Source: Babesia bovis T2Bo
Lineage: Eukaryota > Apicomplexa > Aconoidasida > Piroplasmida > Babesiidae
Length of the DNA stretch: 64,000 bases
Assembly: GCF_000165395.2 (NCBI RefSeq)
Contig: NC_067396.1
Location: 744,001 to 808,000 of the forward strand
Reading direction: 5' to 3'
Position 1 is the stretch's first letter; each line of letters opens with the position of its first letter. The notes below the pieces were generated by a model. It did no database searches. It was given only the letters and a program-made list of their open reading frames with translations, and was not told where the DNA came from. The translations under genes were made by a program, and so were the position numbers. This document shows, piece after piece, positions 1 through 12,599 of this stretch.

Positions 1-1241
1 CTAGGAGAATGGCATGAACACGGGAGTATAATAGTCTTTGTCAATAGACAATTGGATGCAGATAGCATGTACGCAGAATTGATAAAGCATGGATATGACT
101 GCGCAGTACTGCACGGAGGACAGGACCAAACAGATCGAGAATTTACATTGCAAGATTTCAGAGATGGAACTAAAGGAATACTAATTGCAACCTCAATCGC
201 AGCACGAGGGATCGATGTCAAAAACGTTGTACTAGTCATCAACTACGCGACGCCAGACCATATCGAAGACTACGTACACAGAGTCGGTAGAACCGGCAGA
301 GCAGGTAATATAGGAACCAGCTATACCTTCATTACACCAGAAGAAGGAGCAAAGTCACATGATATAATAAAAGCAATGAAAGCATCGAACCAGGTGGTAC
401 CAATTGAACTACAGGAACTGGCAGAAATGCACCTTGCCACACTAGATGGAAGACAAAAAGTAAGATTAGGAGGAGGATTTGGTGGGAGAGGATTTAAATT
501 CACAGATGCAGAAAAATCAAGACAGCAGCAAGAACGCCAATTGGCGTGCAGAGCACTAGGTAAGACCATAGATCATATGATACAAGTCATGCAGGATTCA
601 ATAACGAGATTGATGAAGAGGAAGAAGCGGCACTTACAGAAAATGTAAGTGGTATGCCAAGCATTAAACCGGTAAGATTTGCTAAGATTATGCACCAATA
701 CGATATAGACAAATCCACTCCAAGCCCCGACTGTACAGACTGCATCAAAGGATACGAAAAACCCATTCGAAAAGCCCATAGTTACAGTAAGTAATGTATA
801 TGTACAAACATATGACGTAGCGCGAGCCCGAACCTATGATCAAGGGGTTGACCTGTGCTGGATATATAGACGCCAACACGGGATACGCCCATGACGAATT
901 CGATATCAATTCCTACCCAGAAATAGTAAGGCAACGCATCACGAACAAGGAGGTGCTGTCATACGTAATGGAACAAACTGGAGTAACGCTACAAATAAAG
1001 GGGAGATACATACCCGTAGACCAGGCTACGCGTAACCTCAACGTTGCCGGAGGAACAAAGGGGCTATACGTTGAGATATCAGGACCAAGCGTAGTCAGCG
1101 TGCAGTCAGCTTTGTAAGTTTTTATACACACGAAACATATTATATAGGAGCGAACTAAGAAAAATAGTACAAACGGCAGCAGTACCGCAGTATGGGCAGC
1201 CAGCATTACAAAAGATGCCAGGAAGATATTCCGTGCTATAG
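1..1241 (+). CDS. PRP5: Pre-mRNA splicing DEAD-box helicase Prp5/DDX46, 3' part (5' end outside window)
   Basis: Spliceosomal RNA helicase that acts on the U2 snRNP/branch-site step in the nucleus. The visible part starts inside helicase domain 2: motif IV region, motif V (ATSIAARGID) and motif VI (HRVGRTGRAG). The post-helicase GFGGRGFKF patch and the C-terminal end 'GRYSVL' match the Prp5/DDX46 subfamily rather than other DEAD-box proteins. Frame continuity gives exons 1-559, 595-671, 709-786, 821-1113 and 1148-1241, with 34-37 nt GT-AG introns at 560-594, 672-708, 787-820 and 1114-1147. An acidic patch (EIDEEEEAAL) lies between the helicase core and the conserved C-terminal domain, as in DDX46. 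The stop is TAG at 1239-1241. The ATPase domain is upstream of the window. Family assignment is confident; the exon ends were inferred by eye. Confidence 0.9.
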
Positions 1242-1409
1242 TCACATTAGAAATATAGATATATCATATAATCTAATGTAAACAGACGCTTCTATCCAAA
1301 AGCTTTAAATGATAGTAATTCAATATGTGCCTAGAATGAAGGTCACACAGTTTTCAGGCCCTATATCTCTACACATCTAAATATAACGCAGTAAAAATGT
1401 TAGCTTATC

Positions 1410-4400
1410 ATGGAACAATCAGATAATGATGAACAACAACCGAAAAAACCAACACAAATACCCAAAGTGGTAGCATTAGGAATAAATCACGCACTCTGTG
1501 TTACAAAGACTTTGGCATTTAGGCAGGGAGATACTAATCTAAACGATAATCAAGGAGATGCAACGAAGGTTATAGATGCAAATATTCACGTACATTCTTG
1601 GGGAAAGGGATCTTTCAACTGTCTAGGACATGGATTGGAAGAACATCTTACGAAAACACCAAAGAATATACAGTATTTCGAACGTAAAAATGTAGCACAA
1701 GTATCATGTGGAGATTATCATTCTGCAGTGCTAATTTTGCCAAATGGAGCACGAAAAGGAGATGGAGGAACGGTATTCACATTCGGGCTTGGAACTGCAG
1801 GACGACTAGGATATGCCCTAAAAGGTAATACGCATCACACAGGAGAACTTGGAAATGATCAAGAAAATGAAGCACCATGGTGTACAGCATACCCACAACC
1901 AGTTGGATTGTCAGTGAATCTAAAACATAATGTGGTATCATTAGCATGCGGAGCAAATCATACACTAGTTACCACAGTTGATGGCTCACTGTTCTCTTGG
2001 GGAATGGGTGCATTCGGAGTACTGGGAACCGGAGATTGCGCCAACCAGTTCATTCCCGTCAGGGTAAAATTTCCAATGGAAGCTTTTATGGCCAGCTGCG
2101 CAGCAGGTTGTAGACACTCTTTCGGACTAGATGATTTAGGGCGGATATGGTCTTGGGGATATGGAGGTAAGTTATTAAATGGATGAATACATAATGAAGG
2201 CAACGGAAGACTAGGAACTGGTGATACCAGAACACAATATATACCCAAGCTAATGGATACATTGGATGGAACACTGGTAAAACAGGTTTCATGCGGAGAT
2301 ACGCATTCGGCCTGTATCGATCATGATGGTAAGGTGTATACTTGGGGATGTGGTAAAGGCGGTAAACTGGGACATAAAATACTGTTGGACGATGTCTTGG
2401 TACCAACAGTAGTTGAGTCGCTAAGCGGCAATAAAATAATACAGGTAGGTCGAATGTTCCATTAAAACATAGTCATAGGTCGAATGCGGAACCGCAATGA
2501 CACTGGCATTGGATGAATCAGGCATTGTATACCAATGGGGAGCTGTACTAGGATTCACACCGTCATCGTCAGGAACACTACCATACATGGCATCCGTACC
2601 AAGAGAAGTTACAGAAGCAGGACAGAAGAATGTATACATAACTGCAGGACCATATAGCTGCGCAGCAGTTTCGGAACACGGAGATTTGAAAACTTGGGGA
2701 GTAGGTAGCTGCTTCAGATTAGGACACGGAACCGTAAATGATCAACTAACACCCAAGTTTGTAGCTACATTGAGAAGTAGCGTCCGTGTAGATGATATTA
2801 AGAAGATAACGACGCTCCATACACAAGATATAGCAACAACAAACTATATACCACCACCAATAACAGCCAATGAAAGACGTATTAGTCAAGTGTCAGTTGG
2901 GCTCACCCACGGAGCACTTCTCACATGTAACGGTACAGTGTACGCCTGGGGAGCATCTAAAGGAATAGGATACTCGACAGACCCTGACAATGAGGAAGTA
3001 AGTTTATTTGGTTTAGTCGACTCCGCACAACACCCTAGACATACAACGAACCAAGGCTAATCAACCACTTCAGCACGAAAATTAAAAAAATAGCATGCGG
3101 ATCAAATCATACACTAGTTACCACAGTAGAAGGAATGGTACTTGCATGGGGAGCAAACGATTCAGGACAACTAGGATTAGGTAATATACGCAAAATACAT
3201 ACGTAAAATTCTTCAGGCGACCTTAGACCAAGAAGCTTCCCCGAAGCTATATACACATTGGAGTGTGGTATCAATGTGTTTGCCGGATTAAACAATAGCT
3301 GCTGTATCACAACAACAAAACATGATAACTTCATCAACGATGAAGTAGGCACCGCATGGGTATTCGGCTCCGCATCTGGAGGCAAACTGGGCCTAGGCGA
3401 AAAATGCACAGCAAACATAATAATGACACCAAGAAAAATAAACTATGTGTCCGGTGTATACAAGGTCGTGCTAGGTTCGTAGTGTCACTGTGATCATATA
3501 ACCGTTAGGACATACCCACTCACTACTGCTGAAGCATGATGGAGCCATCTATGCAACGGGAGCTGGAAGCGATGGAAAACTAGGTTTAGGTGATATTCAT
3601 TCAACGTCGTCTTTCACAAAGGTCAATACCGATCTCAGATTCATAGATATAGCCGTTGGAGCATCGCACTCCCTAGCCATCTCCATGGAACATGACCTAT
3701 ATGGTTGGGGAGCGGGAAAGTATATAACTAAAGGAAATGAAGTTATAAGGGAACCCGTTATCATAGATACACTACCTTCGCAAGTTGGTATCCCCAAAGT
3801 ACATGAAGTAGTTGCGTTCGCACAGCATTCTCTCGTTGTCACTGACCAGGGCCATGTAAGCTATATTCTAGACGATATATGAGCTCACAGCTAATTGCCT
3901 GGGGAGATAACTCTAGTGGACAGCTAGGAGTGCCAATAATGTCCAAAGATGTAAGAGCTGTGGAATTCATAGAACAACCATCGCTGGTACTCATCAATTC
4001 ACCAGTAACATCAGTAGCAACATCACGCTTCTTCTCGGCATGCATGACACTGTAAGGCGCTTGAATAATAATTTATAAGTGCAGTAACGGAGATGGATAT
4101 GCTTGGGGCGTGTCATCAGATGGAAGACTAGGCATAGGAGAAACACATAATAAGGTCACGTACGAACCAACAGCAGTAAGTAAAATCAAAACGATACCAT
4201 ACGCTATATAGATCGCAACTATCAATCTGATGGGAGATATGATAAACTCCTTCGATGATCCAGGATTCCAAAGTGATATGGTACGATAGGGCATCCCTGA
4301 AAATAAAACTTGCAGGCCTCCTATGCAACAGCAGTAGAGTCCTTTATAGATGAACTAAACTTTAGGGATGATAAGCAAGTTGTAGATTGGAACGGACTTC

Positions 4401-6808
4401 AGCTACTGCTGAAAAACGAAGAACGTGTTTGCTGGGAACTCTCATTGAAGGCATTCGAGGTAACTGCAAATTACAGTTCAATCATTAACAACAGGATGAC
4501 CTGGTCAAATGCCTAAAGCAGCATGTAGATACAATGATAGAATTGCATAAAAGACACGATGCAGTAGGGGCATTAAAGTTGAACCTAGAAACAACAATCC
4601 AAGGATTTGTAAATAAACTGCCCAAACCAAAAAACAACAACCTCGCAAATGATAACGCACAGTTTGCACCTTATACATCTGTGAAGCCATATTTGGAAAA
4701 ACTAATTGAAATCCTGTTCTTGCAACCAGCGTACTTCGTACGTCTGTGCCTATTTGGAAATGATATACGAATTGTAGAAGCAATGACAACACATGTAAGA
4801 TATTTTAGATAAACATGAAAATATACAGGTATATAAACGAATGGATATACAACGCGTGCATAACCAATTTATAGCAATGCTGATGACATTGCTGCGAGAA
4901 GAAATACAGCTGTTTTTCAATCCACAGGCACCATTAAACGCATCATCGTCACCGTTCGCTATAATGCTGCGCTCATATACAACAACAAAACTTAGCACGC
5001 GACCAAATGCCATGATATTCTACTCGCCAGACTACAACGATTCAATGCTGAACTTTATGAAGCAATGCCCACTCACGCTGCCAAATAAAGCAACAACAAA
5101 GAAAAATGAATTGGGGAATTTCGCCAAGTTTATCATGCATTTGAATAAAGTATTGAGCCTAATGGTAGTCCCTAAATATGCCAAAGTCGCGTTGAAAAGG
5201 ATGCACAATATGATCAAATTCAAGATACCACCCGGATGGGCATTACCAAATGTACCGCTCGAAGACGTATCAATATATCCACTAATACCAACGTTCGTGT
5301 ATACAGTAGTACACCCATACTTCAGCGAAGCGGAATTACTCTCAAGTAGGTAAAACATGCAAATATGTAATGACTATATAGCGATGCACGGATATAGGAG
5401 TATCGATAATGTAGTGGCAAAAGGTTTCAAAACAGTGGCAGAATATTTTGACTATATAGTAAATCCGCAAATGAACCTGACGCCGTCAAACTCAGAAGAA
5501 GTAAATAGAATGACAATGACACTTTATCGCAATATCGCACAAATGCTGCTGGAATATATCAAAAAACTTCTCAACGTGGAGGACACGTTCAACATTGATC
5601 TAACCATGGAAACATTCAAATCGCACTTTGATCTGGAAAAATTACATGTCAATGTGCCAAGCTGGATAGTGGCCAATTTCCTAAACATATGCATCAATAC
5701 GAAAAAACATCTCAACCTGTCAGCCCATGATCCACTATGCAAAACATTGGAATCTATACAATCATGCGCTAACACAAGTGTACCATTTGCTCCAGAGTTT
5801 ATACAGATGTTAAAAGCGTATAATAAGCAAACGTCAGTGAAAATAGAACACAGGTTCCTGGTATTCGACAAAAGCATGTCAATATGCAGATTCACAGGTG
5901 TGTTCCTCCCACAGAGACTTGCCTATAGGCAAACGACGTACTCAGAGGATTGCATTAAACTGGTCTCACTTGTAGTGAGATATGTACCATACGGGAAATA
6001 CGAACCCCTAAGAGTTATACAAAATGCACTATCTGAACTGAAACAAATAGATGCAGCGCCAGGTGGTTTCGAGGCTATCACCGAAGCATTGGAGAATGTA
6101 GCAGAATGCTATAGTCAACTTCCAGTACCGGATTACGCAGGAGCAAATCGAGCAAGAGACGCATGCGCCCAGCTCCTTGAAGTAGATCGTAAAAGAACAA
6201 CACCATGTGATGTGGCAATAAATATCCTAAAAAAAGTGCTAGAAAGACACTTCCATCGCAAATATCTAGTAAGAGTATATCAAAGACAAGGCGAAATTGA
6301 AATTGCTAAAATGCAATTCGCAGCAGCATACAGAGAAGAATGTCAATACCTCGCTTTATGCGCAAATCATGCAAATAAACTATTCGTGGAACCGAGGATA
6401 TTAAATGCAGCATTGGTACACAAAGTAAAATTATACACCACGAAAATGCTAACTAAAGCAACACAAAATATCTGTGAATCCGTAGTGTTTAATCTGTCCT
6501 CATTGCAGCAAAGTGGACAGATATTATTCAAAGCGGAAGTGGATATAGCAAAGATAGAACGCATATTCCTAGTTTTCCAATTCTACCCAAAGGCAGGATG
6601 CCTACTCAGCCTACAAGAAAAGGTAGACGATAAAAATGAAATGGAACAAATAGAAGCATGTGAAGTACCACTGTATACCCTAGAAACGTGGTCTGAAGAA
6701 GCGGACAATAACATGGTCGAACTATTCATCAACCAAAATCACCCAAATGGAATATTAGGCATACGGAAGAAATTCCTAGTACAAACATTCAAACAAATTA
6801 TGGATTAA
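1410..6808 (+). CDS. RCC1-repeat protein with long helical C-terminal region
   Basis: The ATG is at 1410 and the stop at 6806-6808; about 1,600 residues after splicing. The N-terminal two thirds of the exons (1410 to about 4190) carry many RCC1-type blades, recognisable from repeated 'SCGDYHSAVL', 'ACGANHTLVTT', 'WGMGAFGVLGTG' and 'ACGSNHTLVTTVEG' signatures, enough for at least one seven-bladed propeller and probably two. From about 4315 the protein is non-repetitive and mostly helical, with no family recognised; the last exon alone (about 5393-6808) gives some 470 residues. Introns are 33-46 nt, for example 2167-2199, 2445-2478 and 2998-3038. In-frame splices bridge the RCC1 and C-terminal halves (for example near 4281-4315), so I call one gene, not two. 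RCC1 propellers serve as Ran GEFs or as binding platforms in larger proteins; with this long extra region the second role is likelier (inference). Confidence 0.8.
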
Positions 6809-7128
6809 TCGCTTATACAATATGCATAATTATGAAATATACTGACATTAACGAAGCAGTACTCGCACAAGTGGAAAGTGAACACAGGCAAACCCTGAGA
6901 AATTACTCATGCGATTGTGAGTATATGGTCCGCTTATAACCTGCACTATTCGCAAGTGACGCAGGAATACACTAACGATCATTATGGCGATAAAAGCAAT
7001 ATGATGCCACATGTGACCCGTAACAATTTCGTCCAGTGGGTCGTGTGTACATTCCACCAGTTAACGTAATGGCAATCAACTCCAATTGAAGATTAATCAA
7101 ATTGTTAGCTGAGTAGCAATCCCAATGT
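6809..7128. other. Intergenic, convergent gene ends
   Basis: 320 bp between the stop of the RCC1-repeat gene (plus) and the stop of the first phosphate translocator (minus). A 69-codon minus-strand frame is present but has no recognisable content. Nothing else supported. Confidence 0.6.
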
Positions 7129-8187
7129 TTACTTCACAAGCGAATACAAGAATGTTCCTAAGACGGCCGTAACCATACCTAAACAGCCTAATAACGTAAC
7201 TTCATTTTTGAAAACAATAATTGATGTCACAATAAGCAACACACGCTTAGCCGTGTTGGCCACCGAATACGTAACCTGGTTGATCTGCCCAAGACAATAA
7301 AAGGCACTGTCATTAGACATAAAATAGAAAAATGATGATGCGATACCATAAAAGATAATTTTTGTCTTATCCCAGGAGTCCATATTTTCAGTGGACTCCA
7401 ACCAAACAGGAACCCATTGATTAGCCTCAATAAACAATACACAGGGAAGTGCAAAAATTGAAGCAATCAAAGTCAATATCATGTATATGTTGTTAGCAGT
7501 CAAATTCTCTCCAATCTCCGCCTTGTTCTTCATCGTAATCTTAGCCAAAATAGAACGCATCGCACCAGTTATATTGGATAACATGGCAAATAAAAATGCA
7601 AGCACGTTAAAATCAAGTTCCTTTACAGATGCTAAAGCCACACCGCCAATAATAGGAATCAGGGACAAATAAGCATAAAGATTCAAAAACTCACGAAGGA
7701 ATATAATGGAAAGCACAGCAGTAATCACAGGCTCCAAAGCTTTAACAATGTGAGTGAATGATATGGCCCCAAGACCCATGGAAATGACAGAACCTACATG
7801 GACGAAAAAATGACAAACACCAATCGGAAGGAAGGAAATGCAGAACCTTTTCAAACTGTCAAAGTGTGGCTTAGACCTAATATTCAGCCCCCAATAAAAC
7901 AACATAAAAAACCAACCAGCAAGTAGTTGTAAAGCACTAATAGTCCATGGTAAAGGAACTGAATTCAAAAAAAGCTTGTTAAATACAACATATAACGCAT
8001 TCTGAGCATACCAAAGAATGAAATATAAAATAAGCCACCAATCAAGGTTCAAAAACCAGTCCTTCCAAGTAGGTGGGCTTGTTTTCTCCGAGAATGCCGT
8101 AGCAGGCAAAGCGTTCTCATATTCCACGTCTTGAGTATTGGCAAATGTCACCTCCGGAGCATCCTTCTTCGACTTTGATATTTCCAT
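7129..8187 (-). CDS. Plastid phosphate translocator-like transporter (TPT/NST family), copy 1
   Basis: Single-exon gene of 352 residues with ATG at 8187. It belongs to the triose-phosphate/nucleotide-sugar translocator (drug/metabolite transporter) superfamily, with about 8-10 hydrophobic helices. Signatures include 'SMGLGAISFTHIVKALEPV' and 'NLYAYLSLIPIIGGVALAS', then a helix with 'ITMKNKAEIGENLTANNIY' and the C-terminal 'LGQINQVTYSVANTAKRV', where the late Lys-Arg pair is typical of substrate binding in plastid translocators. In apicomplexans such proteins exchange phosphorylated C3/C5/C6 compounds for phosphate across apicoplast membranes. The 50-residue N-terminus has no obvious signal peptide, so it may sit in the outermost plastid membrane or another endomembrane (inference). 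First of three tandem same-strand paralogues. Confidence 0.85.
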   Translation of the reverse strand: MEISKSKKDAPEVTFANTQDVEYENALPATAFSEKTSPPTWKDWFLNLDWWLILYFILWYAQNALYVVFNKLFLNSVPLPWTISALQLLAGWFFMLFYWGLNIRSKPHFDSLKRFCISFLPIGVCHFFVHVGSVISMGLGAISFTHIVKALEPVITAVLSIIFLREFLNLYAYLSLIPIIGGVALASVKELDFNVLAFLFAMLSNITGAMRSILAKITMKNKAEIGENLTANNIYMILTLIASIFALPCVLFIEANQWVPVWLESTENMDSWDKTKIIFYGIASSFFYFMSNDSAFYCLGQINQVTYSVANTAKRVLLIVTSIIVFKNEVTLLGCLGMVTAVLGTFLYSLVK

Positions 8188-9080
8188 GGCGATATCGAAA
8201 AGATTAACAGTATGAAAATGACCCGATTAATACAACACACTACATCCAAATTTGTATGTTGATGCAAAATACACTTCAGAGTACCTACAGGAATTTGATG
8301 ATGCTGTTTATTACTACAGAATAAACAGCATTCAACGACCTTCCAAAGTGTAACTGAATATCAAACCAAAAGAATAGCGCGTATGCAATTAAGTATATGT
8401 AATTGCAGCGATTTGACCTAAGACACTACCAAATATCACAACAACAATATGTCACAAACATAACATATATTAATGAATAGAGGTAGACAATCTAAGAATA
8501 ATTAATCTGGATCAATTTTAAAACTTTTATAATGCAGCTTGTCATATTATAATAAATGTATGATGATGAAACAACCACATTCGATCAAGGTTGCAGTGAC
8601 AATTGTGGGCGCTGCATATGATGGGGATATTAGAAGATTCCACGCTTCTCTGTAGCTACACATATGAAAAATACTGCTTTTAAGCTACATTTGCTTTATA
8701 TATCCTGTGTTTAGGTATGGTCGCTTAGCATTTTTACTCACGTCAGCTGTTTTGTATTATTCATTACATGTGTGTAGACAAAAGAGGGAACTATAATTCT
8801 GTAGATCCGTGAAATGTCGCTTTGATAATTTTGCAACTGCATACTATTAGTTTCTAATGTCGGAAAATGCCAGTAGACATTTTTCATTTGCGCTAAAAAC
8901 GTCTTATTGAAACGACATCTTTCCCATGCTAGCTCCTATGTACACACATTCTCATAATACTTATATCAATAGAACCGATGGGCAATATAATGGGATTATA
9001 TATAATTTAAAGGTATTATAGGTTCATTGCAATCCATCGACATCATTTCAGTCAGTGATGCAAATATGTTCAACAACCTA
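8188..9080. other. Intergenic between translocator copies 1 and 2
   Basis: 893 bp of AT-rich sequence upstream of copy 1 and downstream of copy 2. It presumably holds the promoter of copy 1 and the 3' end of copy 2. No coding, tRNA or repeat signal seen. Confidence 0.5.
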
Positions 9081-10139
9081 TCAGGAAGTAGTTTTTGACG
9101 TTTCTTGCGACACTGGTGGATCACCGAACGTCGCCTGGTCTGGTTCTTTGCCCAATTCGAGATCTTTATCGTCTGCCTTAGTGACTTTTTTATTGAAAAA
9201 TCCTTTGCTGCTTAGGGAATAGAACAAAGCACCAATAACTGCCATTGCCATCCCAACGTATCCTAAAGGAGTCACCGGATTTTTAAAGACAATAATAGAA
9301 GTGGTGATAACGAATACACGCTTCAGAGTATTAGCCACAGAATGACCCACTTGATTCAATTGACCTAGACAGTAGAAGGAGAAGTCATTGTATACAAAGT
9401 ACGATACACAAGCAATAAAACCCCTCAATAACAAAATTGATATGTCCCTCCCAGTCAAATTAGCAGTGTGCTCATCCCAAACAGATTTCCACTTATATGC
9501 CTCGGTACACAACACTATAGGAACTGATATGATACCACAAATAACGGTTAATATCAAATAAATGTTAGGCGCAGAAAGATGTTCGCCAATTTCATCCTTA
9601 TTCTTCATCGTAACCTTTGCGATAATCGAACGGCTAGAACTACCTAAATTGGAAACCATCGCAAATAAAAAGGCCCAAATTTTAAAATCAATCTCTTTTA
9701 CTGAAGCTAAAGCAATTCCACAAACAATGGGAATCAAAGATAAATAAGCATAAAGGTTCAAAAACTCACGAAGGAATATAATGGACAGCAAAGCAGTGAG
9801 TACTGGTTCCCCAGCCTTTACAGCTTGAGTAAAAGATACAGCACCGAGACCCATGGAAATGACAGCTCCATAGTTAACCAATAAATGACATATAGCCAAT
9901 GGAACCAAGGCCGTAAGAGCACGTTTCCAACTCTTGAATCTAGGAAGTGGCCTGTATCCTACAGCCCAATACAAAAGACTCGATAATGCACCCATAATCA
10001 TAAGACACGCACTAAAGGTCACCCCTAAAGGCAAAACGTTCAAGAATTCCTTTTGCTGTACCACATAGATACAATTCAGCGTGTACCACATGGCAATGCA
10101 TCCGGTAACACGCCAATTGAATTTTCGAAACCAATCCAT
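9081..10139 (-). CDS. Plastid phosphate translocator-like transporter (TPT/NST family), copy 2
   Basis: Single-exon gene of 352 residues, ATG at 10139. Same fold and signatures as its neighbours ('SMGLGAVSFTQAVKAGEPV', 'LGQLNQVGHSVANTLKRV'). Compared with copy 1, the N-terminal cytosolic extension is nearly absent: the protein starts directly at the first helix (MDWFRKFNWR). It instead has a hydrophilic C-terminal tail of about 35 residues. This swap of terminal extensions suggests different targeting of the copies (inference). The block IIFLREFLNLYAYLSLIPI is identical in copies 1 and 2 and the underlying DNA is almost identical, although flanking coding sequence has diverged. Confidence 0.85.
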   Translation of the reverse strand: MDWFRKFNWRVTGCIAMWYTLNCIYVVQQKEFLNVLPLGVTFSACLMIMGALSSLLYWAVGYRPLPRFKSWKRALTALVPLAICHLLVNYGAVISMGLGAVSFTQAVKAGEPVLTALLSIIFLREFLNLYAYLSLIPIVCGIALASVKEIDFKIWAFLFAMVSNLGSSSRSIIAKVTMKNKDEIGEHLSAPNIYLILTVICGIISVPIVLCTEAYKWKSVWDEHTANLTGRDISILLLRGFIACVSYFVYNDFSFYCLGQLNQVGHSVANTLKRVFVITTSIIVFKNPVTPLGYVGMAMAVIGALFYSLSSKGFFNKKVTKADDKDLELGKEPDQATFGDPPVSQETSKTTS

Positions 10140-10937
10140 CCTTGTCTACGAATGCGTTACGTGAAAACTATAGTTAGATTGTCGATCGATCTCATCAGCC
10201 TATGGAATAACGCAAAATATTACCGTTTAGACAAGGTTGTATATCCACTTGGAACAAAGAGAAACAAATGATTGGATTAGGTCTCAAAATTGCCAACGAT
10301 CATAGAAGTTCAAAAAACACACCTTTATCTGAAATAACATAATTATATGTGTACAAAATATAGAGAGAGAATAGCGTAGAAGTATGAATAAAACAAAAAT
10401 GTGTAACATGCATGAATAAATAACAAGAATTAATATATATCGCCAAATTGTACATGAATAAATATTTTGGAATGACTAGAAGCCTCTAGGTACTTATGAA
10501 CATTTCCTAAAGGTACGAAGTTAGCAATAAAAGCCAACGCAACCCCCATGATCAGGACGCACAAACGATTACTGGCGAAAATGATTCATTAAAGACATGA
10601 AACGCTATTATCTATTTTAATATTAAAACATTGCTAACCAAAAGGTGTGTTAAAATAGCAATGAATATACATTGCCCTTGCCATGGCAACATTGATGTGG
10701 TTATGATAAAAATATACGCACAACGGGAAATGTAAATATATTGAACATATTTTGATCTTATTCAAAAATGAAAGATCTCATTGTAAGTAGTATGAAAAAA
10801 ATAACTATGTAAGCAGCGGTAAGAGGAAGATAAAGTATTCGTTACTAACTACAACGCCGTATGCAGAACAACTGCCATTTAAAGGCAACCACATATACCT
10901 AACACGATTTATATTAAATGATACATATTTTGAGGTT
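10140..10937. other. Intergenic between translocator copies 2 and 3
   Basis: 798 bp, AT-rich, between same-strand genes. A plus-strand frame at 10053-10271 overlaps the start of copy 2 and looks like a shadow. No RNA gene or repeat seen. Confidence 0.5.
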
Positions 10938-12086
10938 TTATTCTAATGCTACCTCTTGTTTTCTAGGTCTCGAACATATTCCTTGCTTCGCAAGCGAATA
11001 TAAAAGACCGCCTATAATAGCAGTAGATATACCCACGTAACCTAAAACATTGACTTCATTTTGGAAAATGATGATTGATACAATAATAACCACTATCCTC
11101 TTCATGGTGTTTAGCACAGAGTACGTCACTTGATTCATCAGCCCCAGGCAATAGAACGCAAAGTCGTTGTAAACGTAATATAAAAATCCACACGCGATGA
11201 ATTGGAAAATAACAATGCCTTTATTGTATGTAGTCATCTCGGCAGTTGATTTAAGCCACGTCTCTTTCCAATACGGAGCTTCAATTCCCAATGATATGGG
11301 AAGACAAATACATGAAGCTACCAATGTAAATAACATATATATGTTGGTAGGAGTCAAATTTGTCCCTATAGTTTCATCTTCAAAATCGATTTTCTTCACA
11401 ATGATCGCTCGGAAAGCTTCGAACACATTAGATGCTAAAGCACAGAAAAATGACCATGTGTTAAAGGAAAGCTCATTCGCAGAAGATATGGCAACACCAG
11501 CTACAATCGGAATCAGCGATAAATAGACATAGATGTTCAAATAGTCTTTAAGGATCAAAATTGAAAGAACTGCCGTTGCCACTGGCTCTGCAGACTTAAT
11601 GACGGTAGTAAATGATACGGAACCTAGTGCCATAGATATAATTGTTCCACAGTGTAAAAATACAGTAACCAATCCCAATGGTATAAAGATAGAAATAAAG
11701 GACCGTACGTTGGGAAAACGTGGCATCTTACGAAATCCAGTTCCCCAAAATACACCGGCAAAAAGCCAGCCTACCAAAAATTCAAATGAACAAACCGTCC
11801 ACGGAAGGGGCAACGCATTTAAAAATGATTTGCTTGTCATAATATGGGTAACATTGAGCCCATACCAAACAATAACTGCCGACCACAACTTTACGTGCTG
11901 AAGCATGTTACTCCTAAAATTGCTGCTGCCAGTAGATTCGATGTGAACAGTGTCGCTGGCGTCTGTCATCGCTTTATTCTCTGTGATATCCACCTTGTGT
12001 ACAAGCTCCGATAATACTTCAGGTGCGGAATCCTTATTGCCGCTCTCAATAGAGGTATTAGGCCCGATTTCCTTATCGTCAGCCAT
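10938..12086 (-). CDS. Plastid phosphate translocator-like transporter (TPT/NST family), copy 3
   Basis: Single-exon gene of 382 residues, ATG at 12086. It has the longest hydrophilic N-terminus of the trio (about 60 residues, acidic) before the first helix, then the standard TPT fold with 'SMALGSVSFTTVIKSAEPV', 'NIYVYLSLIPIVAGVAISS' and 'LGLMNQVTYSVLNTMKRI'. It is the most diverged copy: the loop block reads ILKDYLNIY where copies 1 and 2 read FLREFLNLY. A short basic C-terminal tail (about 15 residues) follows the last helix. Likely another phosphate-linked exchanger of the apicoplast or secretory membranes; the substrate cannot be read from sequence. Confidence 0.85.
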   Translation of the reverse strand: MADDKEIGPNTSIESGNKDSAPEVLSELVHKVDITENKAMTDASDTVHIESTGSSNFRSNMLQHVKLWSAVIVWYGLNVTHIMTSKSFLNALPLPWTVCSFEFLVGWLFAGVFWGTGFRKMPRFPNVRSFISIFIPLGLVTVFLHCGTIISMALGSVSFTTVIKSAEPVATAVLSILILKDYLNIYVYLSLIPIVAGVAISSANELSFNTWSFFCALASNVFEAFRAIIVKKIDFEDETIGTNLTPTNIYMLFTLVASCICLPISLGIEAPYWKETWLKSTAEMTTYNKGIVIFQFIACGFLYYVYNDFAFYCLGLMNQVTYSVLNTMKRIVVIIVSIIIFQNEVNVLGYVGISTAIIGGLLYSLAKQGICSRPRKQEVALE

Positions 12087-12599
12087 TGCTTTTATGAATG
12101 AGTGTGTTATGTGTTACGAAGAAGAAGTCGTATTGCGAGTTAACTAGCTCTAGATTCTGTACAAGCTGCCCAGCATTCCTCTACAAAAAAGAATGTAAAG
12201 TATTCAATATTGGATACCCCTCTTTTGGAGCGTATTTCGATATAATAACATAAAAAATAAATGTGTGGCGATAATCACACAATTGCGCCACCTGAGGAAA
12301 AATAGCTGCACATGTACTTGCGGTTAGATGTAGAGCAAAGCTTTACAACTAGCCGTTAGCACTAGAAGATGTTACCCATCATTGCATAATTTTAATACAG
12401 CATCCTCATTGGTGAAGTCAATCCAATAAATACGGACAAATTCATGCACTAAATATTTCGGGAAGCGCTGCTCCGTGATTCCAACAGCCAGTAAAACAAC
12501 ATAACACAGCCGAAGATATACTTTCTCCAGGTATAATAGACAACATAATATTGTACGAAAGCTCAAGTACTCGGATACTATGTTATTTTCTGTCACCAC
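12087..12599. other. Intergenic upstream of translocator copy 3
   Basis: About 510 bp. A 98-codon minus-strand frame (12372-12668) begins inside the 318-bp repeat and runs out of it. It resembles no family I know and is not supported as a gene. Confidence 0.4.
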
